Translations under genes and position numbers: made by a program
Source of the DNA: Myxococcales bacterium
GTDB lineage: Bacteria > Myxococcota_A > Polyangia > Polyangiales > JADJMO01
Reading direction: 5' to 3'
Assembly: GCA_021783935.1 (NCBI GenBank)
Contig: JAJXTK010000015.1
Location: forward strand, 1 to 21,730
DNA: 21,730 nt
Part shown: piece by piece, positions 14,587-21,730 of the stretch
Layout: each line of letters starts with the position of its first letter
How positions within the stretch are numbered: position 1 is the first letter of the stretch
Notes under the pieces: generated by a model
What the model saw: the letters and a program-made list of their open reading frames with translations, nothing else
Told to the model about the DNA's origin: nothing
Database searches by the model: none

Positions 14587-16374
14587 ATGTGCGGGATCCT
14601 CGGCGGAGTTGGTGTGGACCTCGAGGTGGCATCGCTCGACCGCGCGCTCGCGGCGATGGGCCACCGCGGGCCCGACGGGGAAGGGCGCTTTCGCGGCGGC
14701 GGCGTCTTTCTCGGACACCGCCGGCTCGCGATCATCGACACCTCGGCGGCCGCCGATCAGCCGATGACGATCGCGGGTTGCGGGACCCTCGTCTTCAACG
14801 GCGAGATCTATGATTTTCGGCGTCACCGCGAGCTGCTCGAGGCCGAAGGCATCCGCTTCGAGACCGACTCCGACACGGAGGTCCTGCTCCGCGGGCTCGC
14901 ACGCCATGGAGTCGCGTTCCTACCGCGGCTCCACGGTATGTACGCTTTTGCCTGGCTCGACGACACCGGCCGCAGGCTGATGTTGGCGCGCGATCACGCC
15001 GGCATGAAGCCCCTTTACTTGGCCCGTACGCACGGCGGGCTGCTCTTCGCGTCCGAGGTCCGGACCTTGGCGACGCTGATGCGCGCTGCGGGCGTGCCCG
15101 TACGCACGAGCGCGGCGGCGCTCGCTGCGTTCCTCGGCTGGGGGTGCGTGCCGGAGCCGCACACCGTGCTTGACGGGGTCGAGATGCTGCCTGCGGCTAG
15201 CACGCTCGAGATCGACGCGCGGACGGGCGCCGTGCTCGCCCGCGCGCCGGTCCAGACTGCGCCCGCCGCCGAAGGCCTCGAGCCCGCCCTGCGCGCCGCG
15301 ACTCTCCGACACCTGGTCGCCGACCATCCGGTCGCGCTCTTCCTCTCCGGGGGCATCGACAGCGGCGTGCTGGCGGTCGAAATGGCGCGATGGGCGTCGG
15401 CGCCGCCGACCGCGATCAGCGTCGCCCTGCGAAGTCGCGGCACGGATGATGAGCCTGACCTCGTGCGACGGCTTACACGGCGGCTTGGCATGCGCCTGCA
15501 CCTGGTCGAGCTCGACGACTGGCGGCAGCGCCTTCGGGGCGCACTCGATGCCTACGACCAACCTTCGATCGACGGGCTGAACACGTTCGTGATCTCCGGC
15601 GTCGCGCGCGAGCTCGGCTTCAAGGTCGCGCTCTCCGGCGTCGGCGCGGACGAGGTCTTTGGCGGCTACTCCAATCTGCGCGCGCGCGCGCTTCCCGCAG
15701 GTCCGCTCTGGCGCCGCCTGCCGGGCGTGCCTTTGGCCGCGCGGCTGCTCGATCGGACCTTGTCACCGAAGCTGCGGCGGGCCGCAGCCCTCCTCGAGGG
15801 CGCAAAGGATGGGGCGAGACCGCAGCGGTCCTATCGGCGCGTCTACACGCGCGCCCGCGTCGCCGAGCTGATTCCTGGCGGACGAGAGCCGACGGCGCTG
15901 CACGAAGACGGCGACGTGATGGCACTCGAACGGGCGACCTACCTGCGCGACATGCTGCTTCGCGATACCGATGTGATGTCGATGGCGCACGGCGTGGAGG
16001 TGCGCGCGCCGTACCTCGATCCAGCGGTCCTTGCGGTCGGCGCGTCGTTCGGCGGTGAACTACTCCGTCGCGACAAGCCGCCGAAGTGGGTGCTGCGCGA
16101 GGCGTTTCGCGACGCGCTCGGCGAGCAGGCCGCGGGGCGCGCGAAGACGGGCTTCACGCTCGACGTCGCCGGCTGGCTTCGGGACGACGGCCGCGATCTG
16201 CTCGAGGATGCGAGGCTGGGGGTCATGCGCTCCGGGCTCGTCGAGCCAGGCGCCTTCGCGGCCGAGTGGTCGCGGTGTGTGGCCGCTCTTTCGCGCCGTC
16301 ACCCCGCCGCGTGGGTGCGCGCCTTCGCCTGGGTGCAGGTGCACCGCCAGGTCGAACGCTGGGGGGCGCCATGA
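14587..16374 (+). CDS. Asparagine synthase-type glutamine amidotransferase (AsnB family)
   Basis: Uses glutamine and ATP to amidate a carboxylate. The 595-residue protein begins MCGILGG; Cys2 is the nucleophile of the class II glutaminase domain, which also shows RLAIID (46-51), FNGEIYD (70-76) and SDTEVLL (95-101). The synthetase domain has the PP-loop SGGIDS (254-259), GVGADEVFGG (351-360) and a C-terminal KTGFTLDVAGWLRDD. The initiator must be ATG 14587, since Cys2 has to be exposed after Met removal. In glycan clusters such enzymes are often proposed to amidate uronic acids; ordinary asparagine synthesis is also possible. It faces away from the Wzc gene, and its stop overlaps a short ATG in front of the GT4 gene. 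Confidence 0.92.
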   Translation: MCGILGGVGVDLEVASLDRALAAMGHRGPDGEGRFRGGGVFLGHRRLAIIDTSAAADQPMTIAGCGTLVFNGEIYDFRRHRELLEAEGIRFETDSDTEVLLRGLARHGVAFLPRLHGMYAFAWLDDTGRRLMLARDHAGMKPLYLARTHGGLLFASEVRTLATLMRAAGVPVRTSAAALAAFLGWGCVPEPHTVLDGVEMLPAASTLEIDARTGAVLARAPVQTAPAAEGLEPALRAATLRHLVADHPVALFLSGGIDSGVLAVEMARWASAPPTAISVALRSRGTDDEPDLVRRLTRRLGMRLHLVELDDWRQRLRGALDAYDQPSIDGLNTFVISGVARELGFKVALSGVGADEVFGGYSNLRARALPAGPLWRRLPGVPLAARLLDRTLSPKLRRAAALLEGAKDGARPQRSYRRVYTRARVAELIPGGREPTALHEDGDVMALERATYLRDMLLRDTDVMSMAHGVEVRAPYLDPAVLAVGASFGGELLRRDKPPKWVLREAFRDALGEQAAGRAKTGFTLDVAGWLRDDGRDLLEDARLGVMRSGLVEPGAFAAEWSRCVAALSRRHPAAWVRAFAWVQVHRQVERWGAP

Positions 16375-16405
16375 GCAGGCAGCGAAGCCTTGCCGGGGGT
16401 CGCGC

Positions 16406-17623
16406 ATGCACGTGCTGATCCTCTCGTTCGGGCTCGTGGAGGAGGGGGGCGGGCCCGGCGTGGCCGTCGTCGGCTTCGCGGAGCAGCTCGTGCGGCGCGG
16501 GGCTCGCGTGACCGTCATCGCCGCGCATCGCGACGGGCGATGGATCGTGACCGCCGAGGACGCCCGCAGGGCTGGGTACGACATGGTTCGCCTCGCACCG
16601 AGCGCCCGCGGAGCGCGGACGTGGAGGATGCTCGAGGCCGCGCGCGCCGCGGTCGGCAAGGATCGCGACGTGGTTACTTGGGTCAATGGCATTTGGGGCT
16701 CGGCGTCGCTCGTCGCAACCGCGCTCTGGCGCGAGCGCGACGTGCCGTTCGTGGTCCGGCCGGCAGGGAGTCTAGGCGTGGCCGCGCTCCGGTATGGGGC
16801 GTGGAAGAAGGCCCTGTACTACCGCGCCATCGAGCGGCCTATCCTCCGGCGCGCTGCGGCCCTGCACTGCATGTCTGGGCGAGAGCGCGACGAACTGCCC
16901 GTCGAGCTGCGGCCGCGCGCATTCGTGGTGCCGACGGGGGTCGACCTTCCCGAGCGAGCCCCGCCGATGGACACTCCGAGGCTGATCCTCGGAGTCCTCG
17001 CGCGCGTGCATCCCATCAAGCGCCATGGTGCCGCCTTGGACGCCGTCGAGGCGCTCGTTCGCCAGGGACACGACGTCGAGCTCGAGATCGCCGGCGCCCG
17101 AGAAGTCGGCGACTATGCCAAATCACTCGAGCACCGTGTCGCCGCGTCGCCCGCGTTGGCTGACCGCGTGCGCTTTCTCGGGCACGTCCAGCGCCGCGAT
17201 GTTGCTGGCGTTGTCGCTCGTTGGCGCTGCGCACTCCTGCTCTCGGAGCAGGAGAATTTCGGCCACGCCGTGGTCACCGCAGCCGCCGCAGGGGTGCCGA
17301 CCGTGGTCTCGCCCGGCGTTGGCCTGGGCGCCGATCTAGCGCGCGCAGGAGCGGGCGTCGTCGCGGAGGGGCCGGGCGTCGTCGACGGCGCGCGCGGCTT
17401 CCTGAGCGCGGATCGCGAGAGTGTCGCGAATCGATGTCGTGCGTTCGCAGAGCTGTATGGCTGGGATGATGTCGGCCGGAAGCTCCACGCACAGCTCGCC
17501 AGCGTGCTCGAGGCCCGCCGAGCGGAGCCCGTCAAGTCGGTCGAGCTGGTCGGTCCGGACGGCGGGACCAAACCGCGTGCCAATGCGCAGCGGCAGCGTC
17601 ACCCCGCCTCGCGTGGTAACTGA
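16406..17623 (+). CDS. Glycosyltransferase family 4 (GT-B fold)
   Basis: A 405-residue glycosyltransferase. The N-terminal domain starts with MHVLILSFGLVEEGGGPGVA, including the glycine-rich acceptor-side loop, and the donor domain shows VPTGVD (175-180), LARVHPIKRH (198-207), VRFLGHVQRRDV (255-266) and LLLSEQENFGHAVVTAAAAG (277-296). The last motif is the EX7E site, but the second glutamate is Thr291 instead of Glu, an unusual change. ATG 16406 lies 31 bases after the AsnB stop and follows a GGGGG stretch at 16393-16397. The C-terminal 30 or so residues are polar and probably disordered. It belongs with the AsnB gene in a plus-strand unit; the donor sugar is unknown. Confidence 0.88.
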   Translation: MHVLILSFGLVEEGGGPGVAVVGFAEQLVRRGARVTVIAAHRDGRWIVTAEDARRAGYDMVRLAPSARGARTWRMLEAARAAVGKDRDVVTWVNGIWGSASLVATALWRERDVPFVVRPAGSLGVAALRYGAWKKALYYRAIERPILRRAAALHCMSGRERDELPVELRPRAFVVPTGVDLPERAPPMDTPRLILGVLARVHPIKRHGAALDAVEALVRQGHDVELEIAGAREVGDYAKSLEHRVAASPALADRVRFLGHVQRRDVAGVVARWRCALLLSEQENFGHAVVTAAAAGVPTVVSPGVGLGADLARAGAGVVAEGPGVVDGARGFLSADRESVANRCRAFAELYGWDDVGRKLHAQLASVLEARRAEPVKSVELVGPDGGTKPRANAQRQRHPASRGN

Positions 17624-17650
17624 TCAGTTCTCGAGCGTGGGGAGACCCTG

Positions 17651-18346
17651 GTGGCATACGACCTCTATCTGGACTGGAAGAGCTGGGACCCGAGCCGCTT
17701 CATGGCGCTCTCCGACTACGAGAGCGCCTACTACGAAGGGGAACTGCGCGGTCTCGATCTCGCGGGTCGGCAGGTGCTCGAAGTGGGCTTCGGGAGCGGC
17801 TCGTTCCTGGAGTTCTGCCGCCGTCGTGGCGGGCACGTCTGTGGCACTGAGCTCATTCCGGCGCTACGAGAGAGGGCCGAGGCCGCAGGCGTGGAGGTGC
17901 TTTCCTCGACGCCTAGCGTGATCGCTGAGAAGTTCCCGGCCCGCTTCGACCTCGTCGCTGCCTTCGACGTGTTCGAGCACCTCACGTTCGATGAGCTGGT
18001 CCGCTTCTTCGAGAGTGCCACGAAGCTACTGCGGCCGGGCGGGGTGCTGGTCGCACGCTTCCCCAATGGACAGAGCCCTCTCGGACGAGTCTTCCAGCAT
18101 GGCGACCACACGCACCGCACCGTGCTCTCCGCGTCGATCGTGCGTCAGCTTCTCGTGGGCTCGGCGTTCGAGATCGTGCACGCGGGCAACCCGTTTCACC
18201 CGCGTACGGGGCCGCTGCCGAAGAGGATCGCGAGCGGCCTTCGGTGGGCGTCCCAACGCGCGGCAGAGTCGGCCATTCGAGCGGTGTACGGCTTGAACGT
18301 GCCGCTGCATCCCAACACCGTCATCTACCTACGGAAGGCGCAGTAG
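17651..18346 (+). CDS. SAM-dependent methyltransferase
   Basis: A compact 231-residue class I methyltransferase without a zinc ribbon. SAM motif I is VLEVGFGSGSF (42-52), an acidic residue follows in GTEL (65-68), and FDVFEHLTFDEL (105-116) with LLRPGGVLVARFPN marks motifs II-III. It fits the broad Methyltransf_11/23 group that acts on sugars, lipids or quinone precursors; the context suggests a glycan. GTG 17651 has GGGGAGA at 17639-17645 as a good ribosome binding site, 27 bases after the previous stop. Confidence 0.85.
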   Translation: MAYDLYLDWKSWDPSRFMALSDYESAYYEGELRGLDLAGRQVLEVGFGSGSFLEFCRRRGGHVCGTELIPALRERAEAAGVEVLSSTPSVIAEKFPARFDLVAAFDVFEHLTFDELVRFFESATKLLRPGGVLVARFPNGQSPLGRVFQHGDHTHRTVLSASIVRQLLVGSAFEIVHAGNPFHPRTGPLPKRIASGLRWASQRAAESAIRAVYGLNVPLHPNTVIYLRKAQ

Positions 18347-18385
18347 TCGCGCCGGGCGCGACGACCGCCGCACTCTTCGAGCTCC

Positions 18386-19318
18386 ATGATCCCCCAGCTA
18401 CCCTCTCGGCTCGCCGGCGTGCTGCCGCCCATCTGCCATGTTCATCCGCCGCGCAGCGGCCTGGGCAACATGCTCATCGTGTGGGCGCGCGCGCGCGTCT
18501 TCGCCGAGCTAAATGGCCTCCCGCTCGTGGCCACGGGTTGGCTCCGTCCGCGGATCGGTCCCTGGCTGCGTCGTGAAGATCGGAAGCGGTTCTACGGAAC
18601 CACCTTCCGGCAGCCGCGCATGGTCGACGTCGCCCATGCACGGACGCTCTCCGCGCTCGGCCATTGTGTCCACGAGCCGCCCGTCGCGCGCGTGATCGGC
18701 GGCGCGGAGCGCGGCAAGGTCTATTTCTTCGAGAAGCTCCCGCACTCGCTCGCGTACTTCGACGACCTCCGCGCGCACAGGGAGCTGCTGCGTCGGGAGC
18801 TGCCGACGTTGTTGACCGGCTCGGTGCTCACCGCGCTTGCCTCGGCCGACGCGCCGACGATTGGCGTACACGTGCGTCGCGGCGACTTCATGGAGTTGAA
18901 GGCTGGGCAGGACATCTCGCGCAACATGGCGCGAGCCCCGCTCTCCTACTTCGCGCGCATGATCGCGACGATCCGTGAGGTGCACGGCTCGGAGCTTCCG
19001 GCGACGATCTTCTCCGACGGCTACGACCACGAGCTCGCGGAGCTCCTCGAGCTGCCAGGCGTCTCACGAGCGCCGAGGCGCGCCGACGTCGTCGATCTTC
19101 TCGCGCTCTCGCGCAGCAAGGTCATCGTCGCGTCGCCGTGGAGCACGTTCAGCCTGTTCGCGGCGTTTCTCTCCGACGCGGCGGTCATCCAGTTCCCCAC
19201 CGACTCGACGACGGCGATCCGCGCAGACGATGTGCGCGCACGCTCCTACGAGGGGGTGCCGCCCGGGACCGTCGCGGAGTGGCCACGGCTGTTGCTAGAG
19301 GCGATACGCTCCATATGA
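18386..19318 (+). CDS. GT11-like glycosyltransferase (alpha-1,2-fucosyltransferase family resemblance)
   Basis: The 310-residue protein has the hallmarks of the GT11 fold: SGLGNMLIVWARARVFAE (24-41), equivalent to the G-GLGNQ-F-Y-ARALA start, HVRRGDF (162-168), equivalent to the HxRRxD donor-binding motif, FSDGYDHE (209-216), and SPWSTFSLFAAFLS (250-263), equivalent to SxSTFSWWAA. Bacterial GT11 enzymes transfer L-fucose from GDP-fucose, but close relatives with other donors are known, and no GDP-fucose synthesis gene is in the window. The ATG at 18386 is 39 bases after the previous stop and has only a weak ribosome binding site. It ends 22 bases before the convergent ligase gene. Confidence 0.78.
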   Translation: MIPQLPSRLAGVLPPICHVHPPRSGLGNMLIVWARARVFAELNGLPLVATGWLRPRIGPWLRREDRKRFYGTTFRQPRMVDVAHARTLSALGHCVHEPPVARVIGGAERGKVYFFEKLPHSLAYFDDLRAHRELLRRELPTLLTGSVLTALASADAPTIGVHVRRGDFMELKAGQDISRNMARAPLSYFARMIATIREVHGSELPATIFSDGYDHELAELLELPGVSRAPRRADVVDLLALSRSKVIVASPWSTFSLFAAFLSDAAVIQFPTDSTTAIRADDVRARSYEGVPPGTVAEWPRLLLEAIRSI

Positions 19319-19340
19319 GACGTCGACGACGATGGTCGGC

Positions 19341-21730
19341 TCACGGCTGCAACGGCACACCGCCCGTCGCGCGCAGCGCGCTCTGCGCGCGCGCCTCCGT
19401 GGCCTTCTTCAGGCGCTCCGCGTAGCGCGGTTCGTCCGGGTGCGCGTCGGCGAGCTTGCGCCACGACGCCTCGGCCAGCGGCCACCGATCGAGTCGCTCG
19501 GCCACCTCGGCTGCGGAGTCCAAGTAGGCGAGCCCATCGGCGGAGGCCGCTGCTGCGTCGAGGTAGTGGACCAAGGCGAGCGCGGGTCGGCCGCGCTGAA
19601 GCTCGACGTCGCCAAGGATGGCGTGCAAACGTGGCATCGAGCCGAAGCCGGCAGCGATCACGCGCTTCAGGCGTTCGATCTCCTTCTCGACGGCAGCGAG
19701 GCCGAGCCGCTGCCCTCGTGTCCGGATCAACGCCTCGAGCAACTCCGCCGAGTCCGGCAGCACCGCGAGCCCGCGTTCGAGGTCGACCTCGGCCGCCAGG
19801 GGCGCGCTCTCCAAGGCTGCCTCAAGCGCGTAACCGTCGCTCCTTGTCGGCGCGGTCTTCTCGAGCTCGACGGCGAGCCGCCTGGCAGTGCGGCCGTCGC
19901 CCGCCGCCTGCGCCGCCTCGATGCGCCGCCGGCGCGCGGCCACGGCCGGCGGGAAGCGGAGGATGGCTACTGCGTCCAACGCCGCGGAGTCCTCGGCACG
20001 CCCAGTCTCACGCAAGCGTAACGCCGCGCTGTCGAGCGCCCGCTCGGTCGTCGCCACGGACAGCAGATCCTCGAGAGGCGCCTGCGTCGTGATCATCTCA
20101 TTGACGATCGCGGCCGTCATGTCCTCGGAGAGCCGCAGCGCCTCCCGATACTCAGCCCAGGCTTGAGGCTTCCGGCCGACGGCCACGAACCAGCGCCCGA
20201 GCCAGAAGTGCGGCTGGGCGTGCGTGGGCGCGAGCGTCACCGCGCGCGCCAGCGATTGGCCCCCCCGGAGCTCGGTGAAGAAGCGCAGGCCCTGCAGCAT
20301 CGCGAAGTACGGCTCCGAGGGGTGCCGCCGGAGCGCCCCCTGGATCGCGTCGCCCGCGCTCGCGAGGTCGTTCGCGTGAGCCCGGGCCCCGAGCGCGCGC
20401 GCTTCGTCGTCCACGAGGCGCCCACGAATCGGCAGCACCAATGCGAAGGCGACCGCCGTGACGACGAGCGCGAACGCCAGCGCTGGCCAGCTGGCACGAG
20501 GCTCCACGCGTCGCGCTGCCCGTCGAACCTCGCCGCCGGTGATCACGGCGAGGAGCGTCGCGGCGAGCAGCGCGGCGCCGACGAACTCCATCGAGAAGTC
20601 CCCGAGATCGTGCACCGCGAGCCCGCCGAGCGCGACGAGGCTACCCAGGGTGAGCGGACGCGAGAGCGTCCTGCGCAGCGAGCGAAGCGTCGCAAGGGTG
20701 AGGCAGGCGACGACGATCAGGGGCACCAGGAGGCCGAGGTCAGCGGTGAGTTGCGACGGCCAGTTCTCCGCATGCGTATAGCGGCGGTTGCCGCCCCACT
20801 GCGCGCCCGAATGAAGGGCCTCCCCCTCGTAGCCCGCGAAGGTCGAGCCGAAGGCCCCGCGTCCCGCGCCGACCCACGGAAAGTCCATCGCCATCGCGAC
20901 GGCGCGCTGCGCGATCATTAGCTTCGACGCGTCGAAATCCTTGGCCTCATGCTCGACTGCCTCGCCCGCCACGTACGCAGCGCCCGCAATCGTCCCGATC
21001 GACAGCGCGCCCGCGAGCAGCCCCGCGCGCACCTTCGCGCGCAGCTCGCCGCGGTGCACCGCGGTGCCGTACCCGGCCATGACCAGGATCTCGGCCGTCA
21101 GGACCCAAATGCCGCCGCGGCTGAGAGAGAGCAGCGTCACGATCGCCGACAGCGTGCTCCCGAGCAGCGCGAGCGCGCGCGCGCCGAGGGTGCTTTGCTC
21201 GAGCGCGACCCCGAACAACACGGGCACCAGCGTCGCGGAGATCGCCGCGGCGTGGTTCGGGTTGACGACCGTCGCGATGATCGGCAGCGGCGCCTGCGAG
21301 TGCTTCGGCGTGTAGATCCCGTAGATCTTGTCGAGCCCGAAGAGCGGGTGCGCGAGCGCGACGACGTCGAAGATCACCACGGCGACGACGAGCGCCCGCA
21401 CGAGCTTGTCGCGGCCGCCCTTGGTGGTCGCGAGCTGCGCGCACGCGACGAAGAAGCCGAGCACCGTGAGCGCGGTTGCCGCCATGAACCGGGTCGCCGG
21501 CGGATCGGTGGTGATCGGGTGCCAGCCGCTCGGCGCTTCGAGGAGGCGATCGGCGCCGATCCAGAGCTCCGCGCCGTGGGGGCTCAACGTCTTGAGGATG
21601 CCCGGCGGCAACGGGACGAGCTGAAGGAGCGGCGCGAGGGCGAGCGCCGCGAGCGCTGCCGTCGCGAGCTTCGCGCTGAGCCCGAGGGTTCGCCAGCCGA
21701 GGCTCGTGGCCGTGCCGGCCAGGTAGGAGC
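19341..21730 (-). CDS. O-antigen ligase-like membrane protein with TPR tail (5' end beyond window)
   Basis: Probably joins or polymerises a lipid-linked glycan on the periplasmic side. The frame has no stop up to position 21730. The residues before the first internal start read as a membrane helix ending in APLLQLVPLPPGILKTLSP, typical of the Wzy_C/O-antigen ligase family, so the true start lies to the right of the window. Membrane segments are followed by LLSLSRGGIWV, the conserved WVGAGRGAFG loop and the HAENWPSQLTADLGLL segment, which together mark the ligase domain. After the last helices, about 350 soluble residues are rich in Ala/Leu/Arg helices with TPR-like repeats (for example the stretches containing PHFWLGRWFVAVGRKPQAWAEYREAL and ALVHYLDAA). 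It is convergent with the GT11-like gene. Confidence 0.85.
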   Translation of the reverse strand, partial: SYLAGTATSLGWRTLGLSAKLATAALAALALAPLLQLVPLPPGILKTLSPHGAELWIGADRLLEAPSGWHPITTDPPATRFMAATALTVLGFFVACAQLATTKGGRDKLVRALVVAVVIFDVVALAHPLFGLDKIYGIYTPKHSQAPLPIIATVVNPNHAAAISATLVPVLFGVALEQSTLGARALALLGSTLSAIVTLLSLSRGGIWVLTAEILVMAGYGTAVHRGELRAKVRAGLLAGALSIGTIAGAAYVAGEAVEHEAKDFDASKLMIAQRAVAMAMDFPWVGAGRGAFGSTFAGYEGEALHSGAQWGGNRRYTHAENWPSQLTADLGLLVPLIVVACLTLATLRSLRRTLSRPLTLGSLVALGGLAVHDLGDFSMEFVGAALLAATLLAVITGGEVRRAARRVEPRASWPALAFALVVTAVAFALVLPIRGRLVDDEARALGARAHANDLASAGDAIQGALRRHPSEPYFAMLQGLRFFTELRGGQSLARAVTLAPTHAQPHFWLGRWFVAVGRKPQAWAEYREALRLSEDMTAAIVNEMITTQAPLEDLLSVATTERALDSAALRLRETGRAEDSAALDAVAILRFPPAVAARRRRIEAAQAAGDGRTARRLAVELEKTAPTRSDGYALEAALESAPLAAEVDLERGLAVLPDSAELLEALIRTRGQRLGLAAVEKEIERLKRVIAAGFGSMPRLHAILGDVELQRGRPALALVHYLDAAAASADGLAYLDSAAEVAERLDRWPLAEASWRKLADAHPDEPRYAERLKKATEARAQSALRATGGVPLQP

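Noticed and set aside
1..21730. CRISPR array, tRNA or rRNA genes, phage genes, toxin-antitoxin pairs
   Set aside because: I saw no regularly spaced repeats with spacers, no tRNA-like cloverleaf, no rRNA sequence and no phage or toxin motifs. All strong coding regions fit glycan biosynthesis.

Overview
The window is a very GC-rich (strong G/C bias at codon third positions), gene-dense stretch of a Gram-negative bacterial chromosome. The ADP-heptose genes, a Wzc-type kinase, Wzy/ligase-like membrane proteins and a set of glycosyltransferases mark it as a surface-polysaccharide (LPS core, O-antigen or exopolysaccharide) locus. Base composition, short ATGA/GTGA gene overlaps and protein style fit a myxobacterium-like Myxococcota, but that is an impression from sequence alone; there is no marker gene for taxonomy.

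Layout. (1) 1-890: a damaged left edge. An acyltransferase-3 gene (minus) loses its C-terminal half at a repeat-rich, IS-end-like sequence, and its upstream side carries a second pair of direct repeats that also looks like an IS scar. (2) 895-1905: a zinc-ribbon SAM methyltransferase (minus). (3) 1906-2271: a palindrome-rich divergent intergenic region with a candidate promoter. (4) 2272-7941: a tight plus-strand operon, hldD-gmhB-gmhA-hldE-heptosyltransferase-methyltransferase, encoding the complete route from sedoheptulose 7-phosphate to ADP-L-glycero-D-manno-heptose plus an enzyme likely to transfer it and one that may methylate the product. (5) 14298-8046: a minus-strand operon read right to left: Wzc-like tyrosine autokinase, a previously easy-to-miss 50-codon small gene, a CgeB-like glycosyltransferase, a GT4 glycosyltransferase and a polytopic Wzy-like protein, with the last three overlapping by 1-4 bases. 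(6) 14299-14586: a divergent regulatory region with two hairpins. (7) 14587-19318: a plus-strand group of AsnB-type amidotransferase, GT4, SAM methyltransferase and GT11-like glycosyltransferase. (8) 19341-21730: an O-antigen ligase/polymerase with a TPR tail (minus) that runs off the right edge.

Working model (inference): the heptose operon supplies an activated heptose; the GT9, GT4, CgeB-like and GT11-like enzymes assemble a glycan; AsnB and three methyltransferases decorate it; the Wzy-like protein and the ligase-like protein polymerise or attach it; and the Wzc-like kinase controls chain length and export. No flippase (Wzx), priming glycosyltransferase, outer-membrane exporter (Wza) or tyrosine phosphatase is present in the window, so the locus must continue outside or use partners elsewhere. 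I did not find a clearly new defence or mobile system; the most novel items are the small gene at 11833-11985, the unclassified Wzy-like protein and the palindromic control regions.
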